Source: DAHUZL01 sp035533215
Lineage (GTDB): Bacteria; Chloroflexota; Dormibacteria; Aeolococcales; Bog-877
Assembly: GCA_035533215.1 (NCBI GenBank)
Contig: DATLUG010000040.1
Coordinates: 1-51,956, forward strand
Reading direction: 5' to 3'
DNA length: 51,956 bases
Below, piece after piece: positions 16,979-25,603 of the stretch. Both the position numbers and the translations under genes were made by a program. The notes below the pieces were generated by a model, which had not been told where the DNA came from, did no database searches, and worked only from the letters and a program-made list of their open reading frames with translations. Every line of letters begins with the position of its first letter. Within the stretch, counting starts at the first letter, position 1.

Positions 16979-18916
16979 ATGCCGTCCCGCGTCCACCCTC
17001 GCCGCGGCCGCTCGCGGCGGCGGCATGCCCGCCACCAGGGGGGCCAGGTCGTGGTGCTGTTCGCCCTCTCGCTCTTTGTGATCTTCGCCGTGGTGGGGCT
17101 CGCGGTGGACGGCGGTTTCGGGCTCAACCAGCTTCGCCAGGCCCAGAACGCCGCCGACTTCGCGAGCGCGTCGGGGACCTCGCAGCTCGGCGCGGACTGC
17201 AACCAGGGCACGGCCCTGCCGCAGACCACGATCTACAACTACGTGAGCGACGTGGTCGATGCCAACATCCCCGGAAACCCCGCCTGGTCCGCCTACTACC
17301 TCAACAAGAAGGGGGCGCTGCTCTCGCCGTCGGTACAGGTCAGCGTCACGCCGCCGGCGGCGACCAACGCCCCCGCCGGAGCCTGCGGCATCGAGACCAC
17401 CGTCAGCCCCACCTGGGGCCCGTTCGTCGAGCAGCTCCTGGGCGTCGTCAACGTGTCGACCAGCGCCACCGCGCGGGCGATCCTGGTCGCCCCGGCGGGG
17501 ATCGACAGCATCGGGCGCTTCGGCCTGCACACCATCTATGCCGGCGGCGCCGGCAAGTTCATCGTCGACGGCGACATCAATGACAACTCGGCAGGGTGCA
17601 ATCCATTCCAGGCTGGCAACAATCCCTACGATCCCAACGGGCCCTGCGGTGGAACCGACAACTACGGCGACACCATGGACGCCTTCAGCGATGGAACCGT
17701 GGCCATCTACGGGACCATCAATGCGGTCGACTCGACCCCGCTCGACCCCTGCTACAGCCATCCCAGTAACCCGCCCACGACGCCGGTGCCGTCGTACCCG
17801 ACCGATCCTCCCAGCTCACTGGCAAACGACGCGGCGCCCCAGGCGACGTTCACCTACGGGGTGACCACGTACCCCTGCGGGGAGACGGGAGTGACGCGGT
17901 CGCCGCAGGACATCCATTACAACTCCGTCAATCCCGGGGCCACTGCCATCACCAACGACCCCCTCGGCTTCCTGCCGACGCCGTCGCCGAGCGGCACCAT
18001 CTGCCAGGGCAGCACGCTCCACACCGTGACCGGGGCGCAGCAGTACCCCGCGGACGGGGCAACGCTGGATCCGGGCGTCTACACCGGCCCGGTGGTGGTC
18101 AACGGCAGCGTCACCTTCCACTCCTGCCCCAGTTCGGCGCCCGGCGTCTACGACTTCGAACAGGGGCTGGAGATCTGCCCTCAGGGATCGACGGACGTGG
18201 TCAGGTCCGGGAATGCTCCGACCGACCCGCCGGGGAGCGCCTACGACGGAGGGGTCACCCTCTACAGCGCTGAGACGTTCCAGGGAACTGGGGCGGCAGC
18301 CTGTCCCACGCTCGGGGTCGGCCAGGACGGCGACGGCGACGGCGACGGGCCGAACGACTCCAACGGAGACTCGCCGGTCATGCAGCTGACCCTGCAGAAC
18401 AACCCCAGCGCCACCGTGCCGCTGTGGCCCGTGATGAACTACGGGATCACCGTCGGCGGCGTCCCCGGGGCGACGGTCGACCTCAAGGGTCCCGGAGCCG
18501 GCCAGGGTTCATGGGGCCAGGTGGTGCTCTTCCAGAACCGCTCGTCGGCCGTCCCGGCCAACATCGGCTTCGATGCCGGCCTGGGCGACGGCGCCAAGGT
18601 GACCCTCACCGGCGATGTCTACGACGTGTCGATGGCCTCCACGATCGTCCCGGTCGCACCGGAGACCTGCAACTTCGCCCCCACCCCCGAGGGCGGCGCG
18701 GTGGTGATCGGGAACGGCGGCAACCCGGTGGTGCCGGGGTATCCCAACTGCCAGACCCAGGCGACCGCGCCGGTCTCCGGCACCTGCGCGACCAACTGCG
18801 TCGTCATCCAGGGGGTGTCGGTGGTGGATGCCTTCGATGCGATGGGATCGGCGAACCTGCTGATCAAGCCGCCGCCCCCCCCACCCGGTGCGGGCGATGT
18901 CGAGCTGGTGCAGTAG
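16979..18916 (+). CDS. TadG-like surface protein with large exported domain
   Basis: A 645-residue protein. Residues ~20-45 give the Flp pilus-assembly TadE/G-like anchor (GGQVVVLFALSLFVIFAVVGLAVDGG split across a hydrophobic run), followed by NAADFASASG, typical of TadG. The long rest is rich in Thr, Ser, Pro, Gly and paired Cys, suggesting an exported domain. An Asp/Gly repeat at residues ~447-465 (GQDGDGDGDGPNDSNGDS) resembles calcium-binding loops, and the C-terminus has a run of Pro. The ATG at 16979 was chosen because GAGGTGG lies five bases before it. It is probably co-transcribed with both TadE-like neighbours and may form part of an envelope-spanning or adhesive structure. Confidence 0.8.
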   Translation: MPSRVHPRRGRSRRRHARHQGGQVVVLFALSLFVIFAVVGLAVDGGFGLNQLRQAQNAADFASASGTSQLGADCNQGTALPQTTIYNYVSDVVDANIPGNPAWSAYYLNKKGALLSPSVQVSVTPPAATNAPAGACGIETTVSPTWGPFVEQLLGVVNVSTSATARAILVAPAGIDSIGRFGLHTIYAGGAGKFIVDGDINDNSAGCNPFQAGNNPYDPNGPCGGTDNYGDTMDAFSDGTVAIYGTINAVDSTPLDPCYSHPSNPPTTPVPSYPTDPPSSLANDAAPQATFTYGVTTYPCGETGVTRSPQDIHYNSVNPGATAITNDPLGFLPTPSPSGTICQGSTLHTVTGAQQYPADGATLDPGVYTGPVVVNGSVTFHSCPSSAPGVYDFEQGLEICPQGSTDVVRSGNAPTDPPGSAYDGGVTLYSAETFQGTGAAACPTLGVGQDGDGDGDGPNDSNGDSPVMQLTLQNNPSATVPLWPVMNYGITVGGVPGATVDLKGPGAGQGSWGQVVLFQNRSSAVPANIGFDAGLGDGAKVTLTGDVYDVSMASTIVPVAPETCNFAPTPEGGAVVIGNGGNPVVPGYPNCQTQATAPVSGTCATNCVVIQGVSVVDAFDAMGSANLLIKPPPPPPGAGDVELVQ

Positions 18917-18932
18917 TCGAGATGAGCAAGCG

Positions 18933-20042
<1,110 letters not shown>

Positions 20043-20100
20043 GCCGGCGGGGCTCGCCGCTCACGGCTGCGCTGGCCGGCTTCGGCTGAGACTCAGGGGC

Positions 20101-20121
20101 TCGGGGGACGCGGCTCCCCGA
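20101..20121. terminator. GC-rich hairpin after the PT-repeat gene
   Basis: TCGGGG and CCCCGA form a 6-bp stem around a 9-base loop, 60 bases past the stop codon. No T-run follows. The whole 235-base gap to the L,D-transpeptidase gene is rich in GC hairpins, so this may be a terminator or part of a structured leader. Confidence 0.3.
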
Positions 20122-20236
20122 TGCCTGGCGCCGCCCCCGAGGATCCTGTCCTCCACGGGCCGGGGAGGCGGGGATGCCGCGGCCAAGAGCGCGGCCCCGG
20201 GGCGTGGGATCCTCCACACGCTCCCGATCCACCCGT

Positions 20237-20242
20237 TACTGT
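20237..20242 (+). promoter_or_regulatory. candidate -10 box TACTGT
   Basis: TACTGT lies 35 bases before the GTG of the L,D-transpeptidase gene, leaving room for a short leader containing the ribosome site GAGGTGATC. No good -35 box. Confidence 0.3.
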
Positions 20243-20277
20243 TGGAGCGAACCGGCGTTCCAGTGACGAGGTGATCA

Positions 20278-21708
20278 GTGGGTAGCTCTGAGGCCGTCCC
20301 CCGTTCGGCGGCCCGGCCGGGGCCCCGCCGGGGCCGGCGGGTCGGCCGGGTCCTCGGCGCGCTCACCCTGACGGCGGTGGTGGCGGCTGGGGCGGCGGAG
20401 GCCCTCGCCTGGGGTCGGCAGCAGACCCTGGCGCGTGTCGCCGGCCGCCTGGAGACCAGGTGGCAGCGCGACGAGGCGCGGGGGGTGGCCTCCGGGCGGT
20501 TGGCGCCGCTTCGGCTGGAGCTGGCGCGAACCGTCGGACGCTCGCGAGCCTGGTGGTCGCCCTTGACCTGGGGAGCGCCCGCGAATCCGAACCTCGGCCG
20601 CCTCCGCCACGAGACGGCCGCGATCTACCGTTCGGAGGTGACCAGGGCCCGCCAGCGGGCTGCGGTGGCGCTGGCCGCCTGGCACCAGACGATCCGCCGG
20701 GATGGTCACTGGGTGCCGGCGCGCCTGGTCGCCCAGGCCGCCGACTGGCCGATGGCGCTGGCCCGGGCCCGGACCCCGGCGCTGGCTGCGTCCCTCGCCG
20801 TCAACTGGAGCGAGGCCCTGCAGGCGGCTCGAGGCGCGGCCGCTCGGGCCCGGTCCCAGGCGGTCGCTCGCGCCAACAGCCGCACCGGCGCGGGCGGCCT
20901 GGTCTCGACGGCGGCGGGTCTGATCGCGATCGCGCGGGCGGACAACCTCGATCCCGCTCCCGTCCCCCGACTCGCCGGCCAGCTGCGCTCAGAGCTGCTG
21001 CACGGGGAGGCCGCCAACGTGACCGCGGCCCAGCTGAGCCAGGCCATCCTGCGCCTCCGGGCGCTCATCGGCCTCAACGGCCAGGTGGCCGCTGCCGCCG
21101 CCGCGGCCGCTGGACCCGTCGATCAGGCTGCGGCCGAGCAGGTGCGCGGGGCGAGCCGTCTCCTCGCCACCTACCGAGCTGACCAGGCGGCCTTCACCGC
21201 GGCGGCCACGGCGGCGGCCCTGACCCGGGTGAACGCGCGACTGGGCCAGCTGCGCACCAGCGCCGAGACCGCCCTCGCCGGTGATCGCTGCGGTCACCCG
21301 GTGCCGTCGGGCAAGGTCATCACCATCGCACTCTCGCTGCAGGAGATGGTCTTCTACGACAACGGGTGCGAGGTCCAGGCCACCCCCATCACCACCGGTC
21401 GGCCGCTCCTGCGCACGCCGACCGGGACCTTCCACATCTTCGACAAGCAGACCCCGTACGTCTTCGTCTCGCCGTGGCCGCCGGGCTCGCCGTTCTGGTA
21501 CCCGACCAGCCCGGTCAACTGGGTGATGGAGTTCGACCAGGGCGGGTACTACATCCACGATGCGCCCTGGGAGCCGCCCAGCGCCTTCGGTGTGGACAGC
21601 GAGAACGGGGTCTGGGCGAGTCACGGCTGCGTCCACACCCCGACCAGCGTCATGCGGTGGGCCTTCGGCTGGACGCCGATGGGCGCGCCGGTCATCGTCT
21701 CGGCGTGA
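20278..21708 (+). CDS. L,D-transpeptidase (YkuD domain), membrane-anchored
   Basis: A 476-residue protein. An Arg-rich start and a hydrophobic stretch at residues ~22-45 anchor it in the membrane. Residues ~50-340 are Ala-rich and helical, probably a coiled stalk, and a YkuD catalytic domain follows from ~345. The active-site motif is complete: H427 in YYIHDAP and SHGCVH with the nucleophile C451. Such enzymes make 3-3 cross-links in peptidoglycan or attach proteins to it. The GTG start is supported by GAGGTGATC upstream. It follows the cell-wall-spanning TadE-like gene, so a shared role in envelope structure is possible. The downstream MarR gene begins within about 20 bases. Confidence 0.9.
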   Translation: MGSSEAVPRSAARPGPRRGRRVGRVLGALTLTAVVAAGAAEALAWGRQQTLARVAGRLETRWQRDEARGVASGRLAPLRLELARTVGRSRAWWSPLTWGAPANPNLGRLRHETAAIYRSEVTRARQRAAVALAAWHQTIRRDGHWVPARLVAQAADWPMALARARTPALAASLAVNWSEALQAARGAAARARSQAVARANSRTGAGGLVSTAAGLIAIARADNLDPAPVPRLAGQLRSELLHGEAANVTAAQLSQAILRLRALIGLNGQVAAAAAAAAGPVDQAAAEQVRGASRLLATYRADQAAFTAAATAAALTRVNARLGQLRTSAETALAGDRCGHPVPSGKVITIALSLQEMVFYDNGCEVQATPITTGRPLLRTPTGTFHIFDKQTPYVFVSPWPPGSPFWYPTSPVNWVMEFDQGGYYIHDAPWEPPSAFGVDSENGVWASHGCVHTPTSVMRWAFGWTPMGAPVIVSA

Positions 21709-21727
21709 GGTGGCCGGCCCTCCGGAT

Positions 21728-22231
21728 GTGAGCTCGGTGCCCCCCCTGGCCGAGGAGGGCCCCGATCCGATCCTGGTCGGCCAGCTCGCCTTCCGCGGGC
21801 ACCTGCGGTACATCTTCCGCCGGGTGCTCACCTTCCTCGACGACGTGGCCGCCGACTTCGGGCTGAGCCCGCTCGGCTACCATGCGATCCTGGTGCTGGG
21901 CGCCGCCGGCGCCGACGGGGTCGCCGAGCGCGAGCTGGTGGAGCAGCTCGCCTCCAGCCGGGCCCACATCTCGGTGCTCACCCGCACCCTCGTGCAGGCC
22001 GGGCTGGTGAGCCGGGGATCGGCGCCCGGCGATCGCCGTCAGGTGGTCCTGCGCCTCACCCCCAGCGGTTGGGCGACCGTGCGGCAGATCGCATCCGACC
22101 ACCAGGCGCGGGTCCGCCGGCTGGTCGACGATTGGGACCCGGCCCAGCTGGAGTCGATGCTGGAGCAGATCATGACCGTCTACCTCGGTCAGCCGGGGCG
22201 GGTCAGGATCGAGCGCGGGCCGAGGGCCTGA
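21728..22231 (+). CDS. MarR-family transcriptional regulator
   Basis: A 167-residue protein with the MarR winged helix: ADFGLSPLGYHAILVL, ERELVEQLASSRAHISVLTRTLVQAGLVSR (recognition helix region) and the wing DRRQVVLRLTPSG. MarR proteins are dimers that release DNA on binding phenols, antibiotics or oxidants. The start is uncertain: GTG codons at 21710, 21728 and 21737 are all in frame and none has a strong ribosome site. It follows the L,D-transpeptidase gene closely and may be co-transcribed. Its 3' end overlaps the end of a decayed toxin gene on the other strand. Confidence 0.85.
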   Translation: MSSVPPLAEEGPDPILVGQLAFRGHLRYIFRRVLTFLDDVAADFGLSPLGYHAILVLGAAGADGVAERELVEQLASSRAHISVLTRTLVQAGLVSRGSAPGDRRQVVLRLTPSGWATVRQIASDHQARVRRLVDDWDPAQLESMLEQIMTVYLGQPGRVRIERGPRA

Positions 22232-22711
22232 CCCCTGAGCGGGCCCAGACCCGTCCGGCCTCCGGGCGAACGCCGATGGAGTTGAGCAGGGGCATCACAT
22301 CCACGTCCTCGCTGCGGGCGATGGCGGCCAGGGCTGGGTCGGCCGTCGCCAGCCTGCCGCGCCGACCGCGATGGCGGCGGCGAGCGCCACGCAGTCAGCC
22401 AGCGAGCCGGCTGCGGTTCCCCGGTGATGGCGGCGCGGGCGGATCGCGGCGGCCCTTCGTCCGACCGACTCGGCCACCGCCATCACGCTCACCTTGCCGG
22501 CGAGCAGCCGCTCCACGCTGCAGCCCACCGCGGCCGATGAGAACCCGACGCGTCGCACCAATTGGTCGATCACCTCGGCTGGGCTGACCGCGGTGATGCG
22601 TGCGTCGCCTCCCTCGCGACGGAGCACCGACTCGACCTCGGCGGCGGCTGGTTCGCCGGCCAGCATGGCGATCAGCGCGAAGGCATCGAGGATCGTGGTC
22701 CCCCGGTGCAG
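22203..22711 (-). pseudogene. frameshifted PIN-domain (VapC-type) toxin
   Basis: The minus strand encodes a PIN domain in two frames. The first part reads TTILDAFALIAMLAGEPA, VSPAEVIDQL and SLADCVALAAAIAVGAA. The expected continuation LATADPALAAIARSEDVDV is in the next frame, so about one base is missing near 22350-22370. All four PIN acidic positions (D, E, D, D) are still present across the two frames. No ATG, GTG or TTG start is available at the right place; the codon there is CTG. It may be a true pseudogene or carry a base error in the assembly. Confidence 0.75.
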
Positions 22712-22932
22712 CGGTCCTCGCTGACGACCTCTGCGTCGCGCGCCTCCTGCCGCACGGCGTCCGCGGTGATCCCCCCCGAGAGCCTGAGCGATCCGACGGC
22801 GGCGGCGATCGGACCGGCTGGGACCGGACCGATCAGCAGGGTCTTGCGGTGGTCCTCGAGGACGACCCGATCGGTCGCCCAGCGTCGTCGGGTGGCAGCC
22901 GGGATGGACACCTGACCGCCGCGGGTGATGCG
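22672..22932 (-). pseudogene. decayed AbrB/VapB-type antitoxin
   Basis: The minus strand reads RITRGGQVSIPAATRRRWAT followed by DRVVLEDH and PIAAAVGSL, the swapped-hairpin AbrB pattern of VapB antitoxins, directly upstream of the PIN pseudogene. The N-terminal part RITRGGQ has no start codon in frame and is preceded by TGA. A GTG start at 22911 would lack the first beta-strand. With the toxin also broken, the pair looks like a decayed toxin-antitoxin locus. Confidence 0.65.
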
Positions 22933-23107
22933 TCAGCTGATCCCCATGTGTCCAACCCATCGCGTGAGAACGTGGTCTCGCATGAGGTGTGGGCGACCGA
23001 TCGTCGCGCCGATCGGTCGCGGTGTCGGACCGGGCCCTGGACACACGGAGCCGGTCACCCTCCCGCGGTGAGGGGGAGACGGCCGATCGTCGCCGATGCC
23101 GACCCGC

Positions 23108-24016
23108 TCAGAAGGTCGGTGGGGTGTTGATCCAGAGGACGACTGCGGTGACGGTCCCGGGATTGCTCCACCGGTGGGCCCGGGTCGAGGGGAAGCCGAG
23201 GGCATCCCCCGAGGCGACGTCGAAGCGCTCGTCCGGCGCCAGCCACAGCTCCAGCCGGCCCTCCAGGACGTACAGGAACTCCTCGCCGTCGTGGGTGTAG
23301 GCGCCCCCGCTCCCGGCGCCCGGCGCCACCGTGAAGAGCTGGGGCTCGATCGTCCGGGCGGTGGGGCCGAGGTGCTCGATCCGGACCCCGGGGGTGCCCG
23401 TTCGGAGCAGGAATCCCTCGCCGCGGCGAACCAGGGCCTGACCGCGCAGGCCAGCCCCCAGGAGGGTGACGAGGTTGACGTCGAGGTTCGCGGTCAGCTT
23501 CTGCAGCGTGGCCAGGGAGGGGGCGGAGATCCCGCGCTCGATCGCCGACAGGTGGGAGGCCGACAGCCCGGCGGCCTCGGCCAGGCGGCGGAGCGAGAGG
23601 CGGCGGCGCAGCCGGGCTCGGCGGAGGCGGAGGCCGACGCCGTCAAGGCCGGTCCCCGGTTCGCCGCCCCGCCGGCCCGGGGCGGTGCCGTCGGTGTCGT
23701 CCGGCCCCGCCGGCCGCCCTGGGCGCGGGCCCGCAGGAGTGCGCCCGGTCCCGGCCCCGGGCCCGGGCCCGTCCAGACGGGACCGGATCAGGCTGGCGGG
23801 GAGTCGGTCCTCCTGGCGGAAGCGCCGGATCACGCGGAGGCGTGCGATGTCGGCCCCGGTGAAGACCCGGTAGCGGGTCAGGGTGCGGCGGGCTCGCACC
23901 AGCCCCTCCTGCTCCCAGAGGCGGAGGGTCGACGAGCTCACCCCGACCAGGCGCGCCGCCTGGCCGATGGTGTATTCGCGCGCCGGCCTGGGTTCGCGGG
24001 CATCGGCTGTCGACAT
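23108..24016 (-). CDS. MerR-HTH / XRE-HTH / cupin fusion regulator
   Basis: A 302-residue regulator with three parts. Residues ~14-82 are a MerR-type winged helix (YTIGQAARLVGVSSSTLRLWEQEGL). Residues ~83-122 are a Gly/Pro linker. Residues ~126-185 are a Cro/XRE helix-turn-helix (LAEAAGLSASHLSAIERG, PSLATLQKL). Residues ~190-300 are a cupin sensor with H242, E246 and H281 as possible metal or ligand residues. XRE-cupin proteins such as PuuR control polyamine use; an added MerR DNA-binding domain gives two HTH units in one chain. A ribosome site GGAGAG precedes the ATG. It faces an aminotransferase-ureohydrolase operon with a perfect inverted repeat between them, so it very probably controls that operon and itself. 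Confidence 0.88.
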   Translation of the reverse strand: MSTADAREPRPAREYTIGQAARLVGVSSSTLRLWEQEGLVRARRTLTRYRVFTGADIARLRVIRRFRQEDRLPASLIRSRLDGPGPGAGTGRTPAGPRPGRPAGPDDTDGTAPGRRGGEPGTGLDGVGLRLRRARLRRRLSLRRLAEAAGLSASHLSAIERGISAPSLATLQKLTANLDVNLVTLLGAGLRGQALVRRGEGFLLRTGTPGVRIEHLGPTARTIEPQLFTVAPGAGSGGAYTHDGEEFLYVLEGRLELWLAPDERFDVASGDALGFPSTRAHRWSNPGTVTAVVLWINTPPTF

Positions 24017-24060
24017 CGGCTCTCCGCGGCGCGACCGGCCCCGATCCCGTGGCTCGCGCC

Positions 24061-24089
24061 TTGACGAGCGTAGCGGAACCGGGTAGCGT
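24061..24089 (+). promoter_or_regulatory. promoter of the aminotransferase-ureohydrolase operon
   Basis: TTGACG (24061-24066), a spacer of exactly 17 bases, then TAGCGT (24084-24089). On the other strand TACGCT (24067-24072) inside the spacer could be the -10 box of the regulator gene, making overlapping divergent promoters. Confidence 0.65.
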
Positions 24090-24099
24090 GTGCGGCGTA

Positions 24100-24120
24100 C
24101 CTTACAGCCGTCCTGTAAGG
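24100..24120. promoter_or_regulatory. operator-like inverted repeat
   Basis: CCTTACAG and CTGTAAGG are perfect inverted 8-mers separated by five bases, starting about ten bases after the -10 box, so across the start of the operon transcript. It is the best candidate binding site for the divergent MerR-XRE-cupin regulator. Confidence 0.7.
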
Positions 24121-24223
24121 CAGGCGCCCCCGTGGACGGGAACCCGCGGCCGCCGGCGCGGTGGGCTGCGGACGCTGCGGCCGGGCTCGGGCCGCGCCGG
24201 GCGGCGCGTGACAGGAGGCGTTC

Positions 24224-25603
24224 GTGACGGCGAGGCGCGACGCGGACGGCACGTGCACGGTGGCGGAGCTGCTGGAGCTCCGGCAGCGGGTGGTCCCCCG
24301 GGGGGTGTCGACCGCCAACCCCACCGTGATCGACAGCGCCGAGGGCGCCACCTGGGTGGACGCTGACGGCGAGGAGTGGATCGACTTCACCGGCGGCATC
24401 GGGGTCCTCAACGTGGGAGCCGGACACCCCCAGGTCCGGGCGGCCGTGCACGAGCAGGTCGACCGGCTCCTGCACACCTGCAGCCATGTGGCCTGGCACG
24501 AGCCCTACCTTCGCCTCGCCGAGCGCCTGGCCGAGGTGGCTCCCATCGAGGGCCCCGCCAAGACCCTGCTCTGCAACAGCGGTGCGGAGGCGGTGGAGAA
24601 CGCGGTCAAGATCGCCAGGGCGGCGACCGGTCGGCCGCTCGCGGTCGCGTTCGACATGGCCTTCCACGGACGCACCCTTCTCGCCCTCAGCCTCACCGGC
24701 AAGGAGCACCCCTACAAGGACGGGGTGGGGCCGTTCGTGGACCAGGTTCGCCGCGTCCCCTACGCCTCGTGCTTCCACTGCCCGGTCGGGCTCGCCTATC
24801 CGGGCTGCGGGATCGGGTGCCTGGAGGGGCTGCGCCGGTTGCTGGCCGCAGACGGCGACCGGGTCGCGGCGGTGATCGTGGAACCGGTGCAGGGCGAGGG
24901 CGGCTTCTTCGTGCCGCCGCCCGAGTTCCTGCCGATGGTGGCGGAGCTCACCCGGGCCGCCGGGGCGCTCCTCATCGTGGACGAGATCCAGAGCGGCTTC
25001 GGTCGAACGGGCCGGCTCTTCGCCTGCGAGCACACCGCCGTCCGGCCCGACCTGCTCGTCACCGCCAAGTCGCTGGCGGCTGGCCTCCCGCTCTCGGCGG
25101 TGGTCGGCCGCGCGGCGGTGATGGACGCACCCGGGCCGGGGGCGCTCGGCGGGACCTACGGGGGCAGTCCCGTCGCCTGCGCGGCCGCCCTGGCGGTGCT
25201 GGACCTCTTTGCGGACGGCGAGCTCGCCCGCCGGGCCGACCGTCTGGGGGCGAGGGTGCTGACCCGGATGCGGGCCTGGCAGGAGGAGACGCCCGCGATC
25301 GGCGATGTGCGGGGCCTGGGTGCGATGGTGGCGATGGAGCTGGTCGTCCCGGGAGGCGGCCCCGCCACCGAGCTCGCGCTCCGGCTCCAGCGCGCCTGCC
25401 AGGAGCGCCACCTGCTGGTGATCCGCTGCGGCCTCCACGACACCGTGGTGCGGCTCCTCTTCCCGCTCACCATCGACGACGCCACCCTGGACGCGGGCCT
25501 CGGCAGGCTGGAGGCGGCGCTGGGGGCAGCGGTGGACCCGACCACGACCGTTGCGGCACCCGGGCGGGAGGCCCCCGTCCGACTGGGAGGAACAGGATCG
25601 TGA
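24224..25603 (+). CDS. class III aminotransferase, GabT-like
   Basis: A 459-residue PLP enzyme. Class III landmarks are LLCNSGAEAVENAVKIAR, the cofactor Asp in LLIVDEIQSGFGRTG (D253) and the Schiff-base Lys in TAKSLAAG (K282). It resembles 4-aminobutyrate or omega-amino-acid:2-oxoglutarate aminotransferases. A cysteine group C183-x2-C186-x8-C195-x3-C199 sits in the middle of the chain and might bind metal. GTG start with AGGAGG six bases upstream. First gene of a three-gene operon with four-base overlaps. With the ureohydrolase at the end of the operon, 4-aminobutyrate released from a guanidino compound is a likely substrate, but this is inference. Confidence 0.87.
   Translation: MTARRDADGTCTVAELLELRQRVVPRGVSTANPTVIDSAEGATWVDADGEEWIDFTGGIGVLNVGAGHPQVRAAVHEQVDRLLHTCSHVAWHEPYLRLAERLAEVAPIEGPAKTLLCNSGAEAVENAVKIARAATGRPLAVAFDMAFHGRTLLALSLTGKEHPYKDGVGPFVDQVRRVPYASCFHCPVGLAYPGCGIGCLEGLRRLLAADGDRVAAVIVEPVQGEGGFFVPPPEFLPMVAELTRAAGALLIVDEIQSGFGRTGRLFACEHTAVRPDLLVTAKSLAAGLPLSAVVGRAAVMDAPGPGALGGTYGGSPVACAAALAVLDLFADGELARRADRLGARVLTRMRAWQEETPAIGDVRGLGAMVAMELVVPGGGPATELALRLQRACQERHLLVIRCGLHDTVVRLLFPLTIDDATLDAGLGRLEAALGAAVDPTTTVAAPGREAPVRLGGTGS

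Noticed and set aside
20101..20277. Riboswitch (for example c-di-AMP type) upstream of the L,D-transpeptidase
   Set aside because: Several GC hairpins exist, but I could not match the conserved core of any riboswitch class; random GC-rich DNA gives similar folding.
25551..25600. ATG/GTG starts upstream of 25600 for the second aminotransferase
   Set aside because: The family alignment begins after the GTG at 25600, which overlaps the previous stop as GTGA and has GGAGGAACAGG as a ribosome site.
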